NCBI RefSeq assembly: GCF_039871975.1
Contig: NZ_JBDPLL010000001.1
Strand: one strand, 5' to 3'
Origin: Trichormus_B sp936914905
Lineage (GTDB): Bacteria > Cyanobacteriota > Cyanobacteriia > Cyanobacteriales > Nostocaceae
Length of the DNA: 64,000 bases
In this document: in pieces, positions 48,241-57,353 of the stretch
Numbering within the stretch: position 1 is the stretch's first letter
Layout: the number at the start of each line of letters is the position of its first letter
Notes under the pieces: generated by a model
Told to the model about the DNA's origin: nothing
What the model saw: the letters and a program-made list of their open reading frames with translations, nothing else
The model's database searches: none
Program-made: the position numbers and the translations under genes

Positions 48241-48869
48241 CCATAAAATATCCTAAACTTTAAACCCAGTCTTCCGGTAATTATAATTGACTTTAAGTTA
48301 TTGAATAATAGGAGTAAATCTTTTTTTGGTCAAGAATAAGATTTTTTTATAAAAATATGAATCCCTAAAAATCTAACTCATACCATAAAAAGATCTTAAT
48401 GTCTAGTCTATATGAACAGACAAAAAAATTGTTACATATTAATATCAATCTAAATAAGTTGATTGACGAAAGAGGCTGAAGATAGCTTTAATATCAGATA
48501 AAATCAGCGTTTAGACTTGAATGCATAAGAGGTGGACTGATTTTTGCATGATTTGTGCTTTGATGAGTACGATTATGAGCAAATAACATGGCATGGGATA
48601 ATCACAGCCTGAGAATTCCAGTTGGTTAATTGACAAAACAGAACTCAGAAAGCTGACTTTAATACATCCTGTCGCCGTTTGACTTCTATCCTCTTGCTGA
48701 CTTTCTACCCTGTAGTTGATGCAGTGGAGGTAATGGGGCAATTATGGTTATAGGACAATAAAACTCCTTTTTAACCTAAACTCAATTGTGATGATGCAGC
48801 AGTCAATTACTTACTCAACAGCCTTGTAGTTGGAATTGTGCAAATCAAGAAAACTCAACTCTCAAAATT
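48241..48869. other. Intergenic, no supported gene
   Basis: About 630 bases between divergent kinase and CAAD genes. AT-rich; no clear remnant, hairpin or operator. The small open frame at 48511-48741 looks accidental. Confidence 0.5.
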
Positions 48870-49310
48870 ATGGAAGTGAAAATGCAAGAACCAGAATACA
48901 CAGAAACCACGTCAAAAGAGACAACAATTTCAGATATTAACACCCAAGCAGGAAGCATCACCAAACTTCAGCCTCCTGTACAGTCTCAGGAAGAATGGCT
49001 CAAATATGGGCAACAAATTTCAGGCTTTTTAGGCAGATTACCTAACTATCTAGGCAACTTATTTAATCAATATAAGCAGCCTATCGTTAGTGTGGGATTA
49101 GTAATCACGGCAATTGTTACAGTTAAGGTACTATTAGCTGTACTAGATTCTCTCAATGATATTCCTTTGGTAGCACCTACTTTTGAGTTAATTGGTATTG
49201 GTTATTCTGCCTGGTTTGTTTATCGCTATTTACTCAAAGCTTCAACTCGGCAAGAGTTAACCAGTGAAATCACAACCCTCAAATCACAAGTTGTTGGTAA
49301 AGACTCTTAA
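48870..49310 (+). CDS. CAAD-domain protein
   Basis: A 146-residue protein. A polar N-terminal tail (about 1-50) is followed by the CAAD domain: an amphipathic helix (GFLGRLPNYLGNLFNQYKQP, about 62-81) and two membrane helices (about 82-104 SVGLVITAIVTVKVLLAV and 112-130), ending with a charged helix. CAAD is the domain that anchors some cyanobacterial aminoacyl-tRNA synthetases to thylakoids and is homologous to CURT1, which curves thylakoid membranes. As a standalone protein it most likely shapes or binds thylakoids. Start could also be the Met at 48882. Intact. Confidence 0.88.
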   Translation: MEVKMQEPEYTETTSKETTISDINTQAGSITKLQPPVQSQEEWLKYGQQISGFLGRLPNYLGNLFNQYKQPIVSVGLVITAIVTVKVLLAVLDSLNDIPLVAPTFELIGIGYSAWFVYRYLLKASTRQELTSEITTLKSQVVGKDS

Positions 49311-49375
49311 TTATTAAGGAGTTCAGGATTCAGTGAACAGCGAACAGTGATAACTGATAACTGAATCCTGCCTTC

Positions 49376-50680
49376 TCAAAGTACTCTTAAGATGCTGGGA
49401 ATGCTATCTATTGCTTCTAGGGTTTGAATTTCAGCTAAAGCTTGTCTAAAATCTCCTTCCCGAACATCATGAGTGACAACGACAATCTCGGCTAGTTCTG
49501 CCTGAAAACCGGTTTGCACTAGGGACTCCAAGCTCACGCCATATTTGCCAAAGCAAGTACCTAATTTACCAATTACACTTGGTTGGTCTTTTGTCAAAAA
49601 CCGCGCATAAAATCGGGTTACAAGTTCAGAAATTGGTGCAATTTGTAGGTAATTTTGATGTCTACAGGCTAAGAGAGGATTAGATTTCGGGGTATTAATT
49701 TTCAGAGTTGCTAACAGATTCAAGATATCTGAGCAAACGGCACTAGCAGTAGCACCAGCACCAGCACCAGGCCCAAAAAACATTACTTGGCCAATGGGTT
49801 CTCCTTCCACAAGAATGGCATTATAAACACCGTTAATACTGGCTAAAGGATGTGTTTGAGGTACTAGGGTGGGATGAACTCTAACTGATAGTTGAGAGTT
49901 ACCGCTAGTTTGGCCTTTGGCAATTGCTAATAATTTAATCACAAATCCCAATTTGGCGGCGTAGCTAATATCTGTCTTACTGACTTGACGAATTCCCTCA
50001 CAATACACATTTTGTAAGTTGATGCGGCCATCAAAGCCTAATGAGGCCAAGATGGCTATTTTATCGGCTGCATCTAAGCCATCAACATCAGCGGTGGGGT
50101 CAGCTTCGGCATAACCTAACAGTTGAGCATCAGCTAGGATATCATCGAAGTCACTGCCTTCTGTTTGCATCCGTGTCAGTATGTAGTTAGTTGTACCGTT
50201 AACAATGCCTGTGACAGCATGAATGCGGTTTACACTCAAAGACTGTTTCAGGGGTTGAATTACGGGAATGCCACCTCCTACGGATGCTTCTATCATCACA
50301 TATACTCCGGCTTGATTGGCGGCGGTAAATATTTCTGCACCAAATCGAGAGATAGCGGCTTTATTAGCAGTAACTACGTGCTTACCATTTTTAATAGCGG
50401 TGAGGATGAGCGATCTCGCTGGTTCCAATCCACCCATGATTTCAACAATTATATCTATTTCTGGGTCGTTGACAATCGCTTCTAAATCTGTAGTTACTAC
50501 CTCTGGTGGCAATTCTACCAAACGGGGTTTGGAGAGCGATCGCACTCCCACCCGATATATTTCTATTTCTTTTAATAGAGGGTGACGACCTTCGCTGTCT
50601 TGCAACAGTTGTAAAGTCCCCGTTCCCACAGTACCTAGTCCCAATATTCCTAGTTTTATACCCACAGATTTCGCAGCCAA
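49376..50680 (-). CDS. hom: Homoserine dehydrogenase
   Basis: A 434-residue enzyme reducing aspartate semialdehyde to homoserine, the branch point to threonine and methionine. NAD(P) site GLGTVGTGTLQLLQDS (about 13-28), NAD_binding_3 domain to about 130, ASVGGGIPVIQPLK and GIVNGTTNYIL with catalytic residues, ADPTADVDGLDAADK (about 190-205, conserved Asp/Lys pair), and a C-terminal ACT domain (about 355-430; GKYGVSLESLVQTG) for feedback by threonine. Monofunctional (no kinase part). A dispersed palindromic repeat (50704-50727) lies between its start and petH on the same strand, so they are probably separately transcribed. Intact. Confidence 0.95.
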   Translation of the reverse strand: MAAKSVGIKLGILGLGTVGTGTLQLLQDSEGRHPLLKEIEIYRVGVRSLSKPRLVELPPEVVTTDLEAIVNDPEIDIIVEIMGGLEPARSLILTAIKNGKHVVTANKAAISRFGAEIFTAANQAGVYVMIEASVGGGIPVIQPLKQSLSVNRIHAVTGIVNGTTNYILTRMQTEGSDFDDILADAQLLGYAEADPTADVDGLDAADKIAILASLGFDGRINLQNVYCEGIRQVSKTDISYAAKLGFVIKLLAIAKGQTSGNSQLSVRVHPTLVPQTHPLASINGVYNAILVEGEPIGQVMFFGPGAGAGATASAVCSDILNLLATLKINTPKSNPLLACRHQNYLQIAPISELVTRFYARFLTKDQPSVIGKLGTCFGKYGVSLESLVQTGFQAELAEIVVVTHDVREGDFRQALAEIQTLEAIDSIPSILRVL

Positions 50681-50703
50681 AAAACTCTATATACAAAATA
50701 ATT

Positions 50704-50727
50704 GTAGGCAGGGCATCGCCCCACCTA
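50704..50727. repeat. Small dispersed palindromic repeat
   Basis: GTAGGCAGGGC ATC GCCCCACCTAC: an imperfect hairpin, of the REP-like type common in Nostocales; lies between hom and petH. Confidence 0.6.
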
Positions 50728-50803
50728 CTGATTATCCATAAAAAGACAAAAGGGAAAAGGGAACAGATCACAATAAATACTGTCGCCCGTTGTCAATTGT
50801 CTA

Positions 50804-52123
50804 TTAGTATGTTTCTACGTGCCAGCGATGTGCCTTCTTGAGATCCTTTTGGTAATCACTCCAAGTCACACCGTCCTTAGCAGCAGCAGCACTCAAAGCT
50901 GCATCAATCCCACCTTCCATACCGCGTAAACCGCATATGTAAGTGTGGGTTTTTTCATTTTTAATCAACTGCCACAGTTCATCAGCGTGTTCTGCTACGC
51001 GGTCTTGGATGTACATCCTGCCACCTTCGGCATTTTTCTGTTCCCGACTTATAGCATAGGTGAGGCGGAAGTTATCTGGATACTTTTGTTGCATTTCTTC
51101 CAGTTCTTCCTTGTATAGAATGTTGGGAGTCGTTGGTACACCAAACAACAACCAAGCAAATCCTTTAAATTGGTACTCTGGGTTAGCTGCTCTTTCAGCA
51201 TCTTTAAACATCCGCCACAAGTAAGCCCGCATGGGAGCAATACCTGTTCCTGTTGCCAACATAATGACATTAGTATCAGTGTCATCAGGTAACAACATTT
51301 CCTTACCAACAGGCCCTGTAATTTTTACATCTGCCCCTGGTGCCAACTGAGTCAGATAAGTAGAACAAACACCATAAACTGTTTCACCGCTTTCTGGATG
51401 CTTGTACTCTAATTGGCGCACACACAATGATATTGTCTTATCATCTACATCATCGCCATGACGAGTTGAAGCAATAGAGTAAAGTCTTAGTTTTTCTGGT
51501 TTACCATTTTTGTCAACACCTGGTGGAATAATACCGATACTTTGACCTTCGATATATTTTAAATTACTACCAGCAAGGTCAAACTTCAGGTGCTGAACAA
51601 TACCAATGCCACCTTCTTTAACTAACGGTTCATTCGAGATACACTTACCGATAAACGGAGCGTTAGGACGGTAAGTATTTACAGGAACATCAGCGTGTTT
51701 GGCTTTCCCTTGAGTCATGGTATTGCCTTTTTTCTCCTTAGCAAGTGATTTAGCAAATCCTTTAGATTCGCTATTTGTATTCACAGGTGTGGCTTTACCA
51801 TTATCCTCAGTGTTAGCATTCACTAGAGTAACTAACTCCCTTACTTCGCTGTTTGTACTTGCCACAACAGCTGGACCATTAACTGGCTCTAGAACTGTGC
51901 TTGGCTGAATACTAAGAATTTTGCCGCCTAGACGAGTGATCCGTCGCATTTCTTGATTCATGCGGTTGTAAGGCACTCTGATGAACACACTGCCACTTTT
52001 ACGAATAGGGTAGTTAGTTTGGTCAGTTGCTTCGTTCTGACGCAGACCCACCACTTCGTAAACGAAGATGCGGCTACCTGATTCTATATTGGCAGCACCC
52101 TCAACAGCACCTTGATTGTACAT
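50804..52123 (-). CDS. petH: Ferredoxin-NADP+ reductase with N-terminal CpcD-like linker domain
   Basis: 439 residues from the Met at 52123 (MYNQGAVEGAANIESGSR), which fits homologues better than the in-frame start at 52135. Residues about 15-75 are the CpcD-like domain that ties the enzyme to phycobilisomes; residues about 76-135 are a variable linker; the rest is the reductase. FAD motif RLYSIAST, GVCSTYL, NADP motif ATGTGIAPMRAYL, and the C-terminal VETY with the terminal Tyr that stacks on FAD. It passes electrons from ferredoxin to NADP+ at the thylakoid. An internal ATG at 51716-51718 with AAGGAG upstream could give the short FNR-S form. Intact. Confidence 0.96.
   Translation of the reverse strand: MYNQGAVEGAANIESGSRIFVYEVVGLRQNEATDQTNYPIRKSGSVFIRVPYNRMNQEMRRITRLGGKILSIQPSTVLEPVNGPAVVASTNSEVRELVTLVNANTEDNGKATPVNTNSESKGFAKSLAKEKKGNTMTQGKAKHADVPVNTYRPNAPFIGKCISNEPLVKEGGIGIVQHLKFDLAGSNLKYIEGQSIGIIPPGVDKNGKPEKLRLYSIASTRHGDDVDDKTISLCVRQLEYKHPESGETVYGVCSTYLTQLAPGADVKITGPVGKEMLLPDDTDTNVIMLATGTGIAPMRAYLWRMFKDAERAANPEYQFKGFAWLLFGVPTTPNILYKEELEEMQQKYPDNFRLTYAISREQKNAEGGRMYIQDRVAEHADELWQLIKNEKTHTYICGLRGMEGGIDAALSAAAAKDGVTWSDYQKDLKKAHRWHVETY
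51716..51740 (-). promoter_or_regulatory. Possible internal translation start for the short FNR isoform
   Basis: On the minus strand AAGGAG lies about 15 bases before an in-frame ATG that begins MTQGKAKHADVPVN, just after the CpcD-like domain and linker. In Synechocystis the small FNR isoform arises from an internal start in the equivalent region. Confidence 0.5.
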
Positions 52124-52987
52124 TCGTTCTACCACTCCGATATTTACTTAACCGTTTATCAAAAAATAATTCCCATCCTATGCCAGCTTTAGTTTACCGG
52201 ATTTTAGTTGCATAAAACTGGCTATCTGGGAAAACAGCATCATTAACAGTTATCAGTTATCAGTTTTACGACCCTCATTTAATTCCCTACGAATTGCAGC
52301 AAGGTTTTATGATGGGTTTCAATAATTTACTTAATGCTTAATAACGGTTAACTGTGGACTGATTGATAATGATGCCTTGCTCAGTACACTCGGCCAAGGC
52401 ATATCGGCATAGTAAAAAACACACCTGTTCACTCTTTAAGGTAGAGGATAAGTCTTTGATGGAATGTTAATGGTGAATCAATTTAAAGTTTTTTTCGGGA
52501 ACTGCATCATGGGGAGGAGTATGGCTTACGCAACGCTTCGCTATCAGGAGACAGGAGGTCAAGAGGTAATACATAATTTTTTCCATCACCTCATCCCCCT
52601 CATCTCCCTAAGAACCCAACACCCCATACCCTATTTCTTCACAAGGAGTGTAAGGGAAAAAATTAAGTTTTTCTTCAGTTTCCACTACGCTTTTGATTGG
52701 TACACTAAAAGATTGTTTTTAACAGCAAAACTTGTTACAAAATACATCTTTCTGTTAAAATCTAGTATAACACTAGGATTAAATACTTACCAGCCAAGGA
52801 TTCAGGATAGTTCAGTAGGTAACTCATTAACAAGCATGACTATGTTGCTCACTGCCCTGATATTCTATTTTTATGCTGGATAGCAAGAATGCAGGATTTT
52901 ACCATTGGGGTAAGCTCTTGGTTTCACAAATCTGTTGTGAGAAAAATTATTCATTGACACATCTTTTTTAGTATTTAGAGGAGATTT
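52124..52987. other. Intergenic between divergent petH and prk
   Basis: Over 850 bases and the promoters of petH and prk should lie here. CAGTTAT heptamers at 52245-52265 and a dispersed repeat at 52521-52546 (GGCTTACGCAACGCTTCGCT) are present. No supported gene; a weak GTAN8AAC (52256-52269, minus strand) is NtcA-like but lies in repeat DNA. Confidence 0.5.
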
Positions 52988-53989
52988 ATGACTAAGCCGG
53001 AACGGGTGGTACTGATTGGAGTAGCCGGAGACTCAGGGTGCGGTAAATCTACATTTTTGCGTCGATTGATCGATTTATTTGGTGAAGACCTGATGACAGT
53101 TATCTGCTTGGATGACTATCATTCCCTAGATCGTAAACAACGCAAAGAAACTAGTATAACTGCACTCGACCCCAGAGCTAACAATTTTGACCTGATGTAT
53201 GAGCAAATTAAGGCTCTCAAAGAAGGTCAAGCGGTTGATAAGCCGATTTACAACCACGAAACCGGCTTGATCGATCCGGCAGAACGGATTGAACCAAACC
53301 ATATTATAGTCGTTGAAGGTCTACATCCTTTATATGATGAACGGGTGAGAGCCTTGCTTGATTTCAGTGTTTACTTTGACATCAGCGATGAAGTCAAAAT
53401 TGCCTGGAAGATTCAACGGGATATGGCTGAACGAGGCCACCGCTACGAAGATGTGTTAGCGCAAATTAATTCTCGTAAACCTGACTTTGACAAGTTTATC
53501 GAACCACAAAGAGAATTTGCTGATGTGGTTTTGCAAGTATTACCCACAAACTTAATCAAGGATGATACAGAGCGCAAAGTTTTGCGGGTACGGATGCTGC
53601 AACGAGAAGGTAAAGAAGGATTTAATCCAGCTTACTTGTTTGATGAAGGTTCAACTATTCAGTGGACTCCTTGCGGACGCAAACTGACTTGTTCCTACCC
53701 TGGTATGCAAATGTACTATGGTTCTGATGTTTACTACGGTCGCTACGTTTCTGTATTAGAAGTAGATGGTCAGTTTGACAACTTAGAAGAAATCATTTAC
53801 ATCGAAAAGCATCTCAGCAATACTTCTACTAAATACATAGGTGAGATGACTCACTTATTGCTACAACACCGTGAATATCCAGGTTCCAACAATGGAACTG
53901 GTTTGTTCCAAGTACTGACAGGGCTGAAAATGCGTTCTGTTTATGAGCGATTGACAGCTAAGGAAGCAAAGTTAGTGATTCAAGTCTGA
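52988..53989 (+). CDS. prk: Phosphoribulokinase
   Basis: A 333-residue Calvin-cycle enzyme that phosphorylates ribulose 5-phosphate to the rubisco substrate. P-loop VAGDSGCGKSTFLRR (about 12-26). Redox-regulatory Cys are C18 (inside the P-loop) and C40 (VICLDDYHS), and a C-terminal pair C229 and C235 (TPCGRKLTC) matches the loop that binds CP12/GAPDH. VVEGLHPLYDERVR is the Walker-B-like segment. Length fits the photosynthetic (class II) enzyme. An AGGAG-type ribosome site lies before the ATG; a terminator follows at 54010. It should be inactivated in the dark by disulfide formation. Intact. Confidence 0.97.
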   Translation: MTKPERVVLIGVAGDSGCGKSTFLRRLIDLFGEDLMTVICLDDYHSLDRKQRKETSITALDPRANNFDLMYEQIKALKEGQAVDKPIYNHETGLIDPAERIEPNHIIVVEGLHPLYDERVRALLDFSVYFDISDEVKIAWKIQRDMAERGHRYEDVLAQINSRKPDFDKFIEPQREFADVVLQVLPTNLIKDDTERKVLRVRMLQREGKEGFNPAYLFDEGSTIQWTPCGRKLTCSYPGMQMYYGSDVYYGRYVSVLEVDGQFDNLEEIIYIEKHLSNTSTKYIGEMTHLLLQHREYPGSNNGTGLFQVLTGLKMRSVYERLTAKEAKLVIQV

Positions 53990-54009
53990 AGCCAGCAATG
54001 TTAATAAAC

Positions 54010-54045
54010 AAAAGGGGTTGCATCTGTGGATGTACCCCTTTTTTT
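54010..54045 (+). terminator. Rho-independent terminator of prk
   Basis: AAAGGGGT pairs with ACCCCTTT, with CATC/GATG closing an inner stem, followed by a T-run; 22 bases after the stop. Confidence 0.92.
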
Positions 54046-54168
54046 ATGGATTAATGTGTTGTCTTAATAGTCCAAAATATAGACAGTGAGTCTGTAAATA
54101 TTGTTATGATTTCAGAAATTAATAGCTGAACTAAATGCCTGAATTTAGCCAGTGAACAAAATTGATCT

Positions 54169-54184
54169 AGGAGGAATTCCTTTG
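54169..54184 (+). promoter_or_regulatory. Ribosome binding site deciding the metK TTG start
   Basis: AGGAGG at about 54169-54174, AATTCCT, then TTG (54182). This spacing is ideal and fixes the start. Confidence 0.8.
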
Positions 54185-55456
54185 TCTCGACGCTATTTAT
54201 TTACTTCCGAGTCCGTAACTGAAGGTCATCCAGATAAAATCTGTGATCAAATTTCAGATACTATTCTGGATGCTCTACTTACTCAAGACCCCACTAGTCG
54301 GGTTGCAGCTGAGGTTGTTGTTAATACTGGTCTGTTGCTAATTACTGGTGAAATTACGACCAAAGCCAATGTGAATTTTGTGAACTTGGCGCGGAACAAA
54401 ATTGCAGAAATTGGCTATACTGATGCAGTCAACGGCTTTTCTGCTATCAGTATCAGTGTACTAGTAGCTTTAGATGAACAATCACCTGATATTGCTCAAG
54501 GTGTAAATACTGCTCAGGAAACCCGTGATCAGGATAGTGAAGAACTATTCGATAAAATTGGTGCTGGTGATCAAGGTATCATGTTCGGTTTTGCTTGCAA
54601 CGAAACACCAGAATTGATGCCTTTGCCTATTAGTCTAGCTCACCGCATTGCGCTTAGGCTGGCAGCAGTGAGGAAAACGGGTGATTTAGTTTATTTGCGT
54701 CCTGATGGCAAAACCCAAGTTACTGTGGTTTATGAGGATGGCAAGCCCGTAGGTATTGATACGATTTTGATTTCTACTCAGCATACACCTAATATTGGGG
54801 ATATTACGGATGAGGCTGCGGTACAAGCCAAAATTAAGGAAGACCTGTGGTCAATGGTGGTAATACCTGTGTTTGGCGATATTGAAGTTAAGCCAACTGA
54901 GGAGACACGCTTTTTAGTCAATCCTACAGGTAAATTTGTGATTGGTGGACCTCAAGGTGATTCTGGTCTAACTGGAAGGAAAATCATTGTTGATACTTAC
55001 GGTGGTTATTCCCGACATGGTGGTGGTGCTTTCTCTGGGAAGGATCCGACGAAGGTAGATCGTTCTGCTGCTTATGCTGCTCGGTATGCAGCTAAAAATA
55101 TTGTAGCGGCGGGGTTAGCAGAAAAATGTGAAGTGCAGTTAAGTTATGCCATTGGTGTAGCCAGACCTGTAAGCATTTTTGTGGATACCTTTGGAACTGG
55201 TAAAGTGGATGATGGAATTTTGCTGCAATTAGTCAAAGATAACTTTGAATTGCGTCCAGCAGGAATTATCCACACTTTCAATTTACGTAACTTACCCAGT
55301 GAAAGAGGCGGACGTTTCTATCAGGACGTTGCAGCTTACGGTCACTTGGGAAGAACTGATTTAGATTTACCTTGGGAACGCCTTGACAAGGTCGATGTGT
55401 TAAAAGTAGCGGCTAATAAGTCTCTTTCAGAAGCCATCGCACCAGTATTAACATAA
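54182..55456 (+). CDS. metK: S-adenosylmethionine synthetase, TTG start
   Basis: 424 residues from a TTG at 54182 (LSRRYLFTSESVTEGHPDKI). Homologues begin MSRRYLF, and AGGAGG sits 7 bases before this TTG, so it beats the upstream in-frame GTG at 54152. The enzyme makes SAM from methionine and ATP. Motifs: ESVTEGHPDKICDQISD (His, Asp for ATP/Mg), GAGDQGIMFGFACNET (GAGDQG, methionine loop), SGLTGRKIIVDTYGG and GGGAFSGKDPTKVDRSAAY (Lys, Asp phosphate binding). Normal length, intact. Terminator at 55497. Together with hom it serves methionine metabolism. Confidence 0.96.
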   Translation: MSRRYLFTSESVTEGHPDKICDQISDTILDALLTQDPTSRVAAEVVVNTGLLLITGEITTKANVNFVNLARNKIAEIGYTDAVNGFSAISISVLVALDEQSPDIAQGVNTAQETRDQDSEELFDKIGAGDQGIMFGFACNETPELMPLPISLAHRIALRLAAVRKTGDLVYLRPDGKTQVTVVYEDGKPVGIDTILISTQHTPNIGDITDEAAVQAKIKEDLWSMVVIPVFGDIEVKPTEETRFLVNPTGKFVIGGPQGDSGLTGRKIIVDTYGGYSRHGGGAFSGKDPTKVDRSAAYAARYAAKNIVAAGLAEKCEVQLSYAIGVARPVSIFVDTFGTGKVDDGILLQLVKDNFELRPAGIIHTFNLRNLPSERGGRFYQDVAAYGHLGRTDLDLPWERLDKVDVLKVAANKSLSEAIAPVLT

Positions 55457-55496
55457 AATCTGGTGGTCTTAAATCATAAGATATTGCATGATCATA

Positions 55497-55530
55497 CCTC
55501 TGCTTAATTTTAATGAAAGCAGAGGTTTTT
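55497..55530 (+). terminator. Rho-independent terminator of metK
   Basis: CCTCTGCTT (55497-55505) pairs with AAGCAGAGG (55517-55525), then TTTTT. Confidence 0.92.
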
Positions 55531-55577
55531 ATTTGTTCTATGAGTCAATTGCGCCTAAAATAACCTTAATCTGAAGT

Positions 55578-56033
55578 TTATTTCCAATCAGGAATTTGCG
55601 TGTCTTCTCCACCAATACCGATACCAGTATTATATATCTCTGCACCAGTAATAGTTAGGTCATTCATTGATGCTTGATATACATTGGAATCGTTAATAGT
55701 AGCACTGGTTAGGTTTGCACCATTGAGATTAGCTTGTTTGAGGTTGACGTTGGTGACAAGAGCTGATGTTAAATTTGCACCTGCCAAATTTGCACCTGTG
55801 AGGTCAGCACCTTCTAGGTTGGCTTCTATTAAGTTAGCACCGCGGAGATTTGCGCCTCGTAAATCTGCACCAATTAGATGAGCGCCGCTGAGGTTGACTC
55901 CTGATAGTTCACAACGCTCACATTCCCCACTGGACAAAAGTTTTTGTAAGTCTTGTCTATTCCCAGCTTGAACTGAGTTAGCAAACAATAGGGGAGTGAC
56001 TAAGGCTATAGCAGTTAATAGCTGGCGTTTCAT
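55578..56033 (-). CDS. Secreted pentapeptide-repeat protein
   Basis: 151 residues from the Met at 56033 (MKRQLLTAIALVTPLLFANS); a GGAAGGGGG ribosome site is in front of it, so an earlier in-frame start at 56081 is less likely. The N-terminal 23 residues look like a signal peptide (cleavage after NSVQA). Then a CERCELSGVNLSGAHLIGAD pair and about 12 A(D/N)LxG pentapeptides (ADLRGANLRGANLIEANLEG and on) form a right-handed beta-helix. The four-residue CxxC near 39-42 may cross-link or bind metal. Location is periplasm or thylakoid lumen, where such proteins are common in cyanobacteria. Function unknown. Intact. Confidence 0.82.
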   Translation of the reverse strand: MKRQLLTAIALVTPLLFANSVQAGNRQDLQKLLSSGECERCELSGVNLSGAHLIGADLRGANLRGANLIEANLEGADLTGANLAGANLTSALVTNVNLKQANLNGANLTSATINDSNVYQASMNDLTITGAEIYNTGIGIGGEDTQIPDWK

Positions 56034-56139
56034 AATGATTCCCCCTTCCTTATATAGAATAGCATCCGTTCTTTTCCTCACAAATTGATTATCTCACTAA
56101 ATGCTGGAAGAAGGTTAATTTATTTCACAAGCTAGATGT

Positions 56140-56165
56140 GATGTCTTTTCAAGATGTCTTTTCAA
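56140..56165. repeat. 13-bp exact tandem duplication
   Basis: GATGTCTTTTCAA twice without spacer in the gap between the pentapeptide and hydrolase genes. Confidence 0.94.
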
Positions 56166-56337
56166 TTGGTTACTAATGCTCTAACTACTACTGGGCCTAG
56201 CTTTGAGGTATGTCTAGATGCCGATTTGAGATAAATTGCAGTTATTAAATTTACTGTTAACTATTTTTAAGTTGCATTACAGAATACGGTTTTAGTGTGG
56301 TATAAAATGAACATTTTCCCTAGTAAAATAGATCGTT

Positions 56338-57198
56338 TTAAGCGAGAAATTCTCGCATATACTCTGTAACGACTTCTGGCTGTTCCTGCTGAACCCAATG
56401 ACCAGAATTAGGAATAAATTTGATTTGTAAGTTCCTGACATAATCTTGAGTACCATAAGTAAGTTCTTTTCCTAGTGCGGTGTCTTCTTCTCCCCAAATC
56501 ATGAGGGTGGGAACATCGAGAAGACTCCAATTTTTATTGAGGAGGCGCTGTTGAAAAATATTACGATAGTAATTTAACATAGCTGTGATTGCTCCTCGTT
56601 TAGCAGCAGCTTCTTTGTAGGCTTTTAGGTCTGCTGTGGTGAAGGCGTTTTTATTGAAAGCTTTACCTTGAATGACTTTGGTAATAGCTTCATAGTCACA
56701 AGCTTGCAGGACTAGTTCGGGAAGCAGAGGAAGTTGAAACAAAAAGATATAGTAACTGCGTAAGAGTTGCTGAGGAGTGCTTAAGCCTTGGGAAAATTTG
56801 GCGGGATGGGGGAGGTTTAGTATAATTAGTTTTTCTACCATGTCTGGGTGAGCGTAGGCAAAATTCCAGGCGATCGCACCACCCCAATCATGACCAACTA
56901 AAACACAACTTTCATATCCTAAACCTTGAATTACTCCTTCGATATCTTTAACAAATTCATCCATGACATAAGCAGATTGTGTTTGGGGTTTATCACTATC
57001 GTTATAGCCACGTAAATCAAGAGCAACAACTTGATAATTTTTTGCAAATTCGGGGATTTGATGCCGCCATGAGTACCAAAATTCAGGAAACCCATGCAAC
57101 ATTAACATTAAAATTCCTTCACCTTGGGTGACATAATGTAATTTAATCCTATTAGTAGTTATATAAGTGTGTGTCCAAGAATTTTCTATGATAGGCAT
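56338..57198 (-). CDS. Alpha/beta hydrolase, epoxide-hydrolase-like
   Basis: A 286-residue enzyme. Oxyanion-hole motif HGFPEFWYSWRHQIPEF (about 35-51), nucleophile elbow VGHDWGGAIAWN (Asp near 104), cap domain about 135-210, acid in IWGEEDTALG (about 235) and catalytic His in NSGHWVQQEQPE (about 262). The G-H-D-W-G-G elbow is typical of epoxide hydrolases and haloalkane dehalogenases. The halide-stabilising residues cannot be judged without alignment; epoxide hydrolase is slightly more likely. Cytosolic, normal length, intact, single gene. Confidence 0.85.
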   Translation of the reverse strand: MPIIENSWTHTYITTNRIKLHYVTQGEGILMLMLHGFPEFWYSWRHQIPEFAKNYQVVALDLRGYNDSDKPQTQSAYVMDEFVKDIEGVIQGLGYESCVLVGHDWGGAIAWNFAYAHPDMVEKLIILNLPHPAKFSQGLSTPQQLLRSYYIFLFQLPLLPELVLQACDYEAITKVIQGKAFNKNAFTTADLKAYKEAAAKRGAITAMLNYYRNIFQQRLLNKNWSLLDVPTLMIWGEEDTALGKELTYGTQDYVRNLQIKFIPNSGHWVQQEQPEVVTEYMREFLA

Positions 57199-57353
57199 AA
57201 ATTCAGATTGAATCAGTGACTAATGTAACTGTTTATGAAATGGATTATACAAGAACTTTTCCAGAACAACATCTATTAAAAGATATAGCAATGGTAAAAA
57301 TAATTGCTATTGACAGGTTCACATATAAGAAAAATTTTTAAGGGATAAAATCA

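Noticed and set aside
48511..48741. Minus-strand small ORF between kinase and CAAD genes
   Set aside because: Cys-rich accidental composition, no ribosome site, no homologue recognised.
52256..52269. NtcA site in front of petH
   Set aside because: GTAN8AAC on the minus strand misses the consensus TAC, lies within CAGTTAT repeats, and no -10 box sits at 22 bases.
52464..52883. Small gene upstream of prk
   Set aside because: Open frame covers a dispersed repeat and AT-rich DNA, has no ribosome site and no family resemblance.
54046..54181. SAM riboswitch upstream of metK
   Set aside because: Only 130 bases, no pairing pattern or conserved core of SAM-I/II/IV riboswitches visible.
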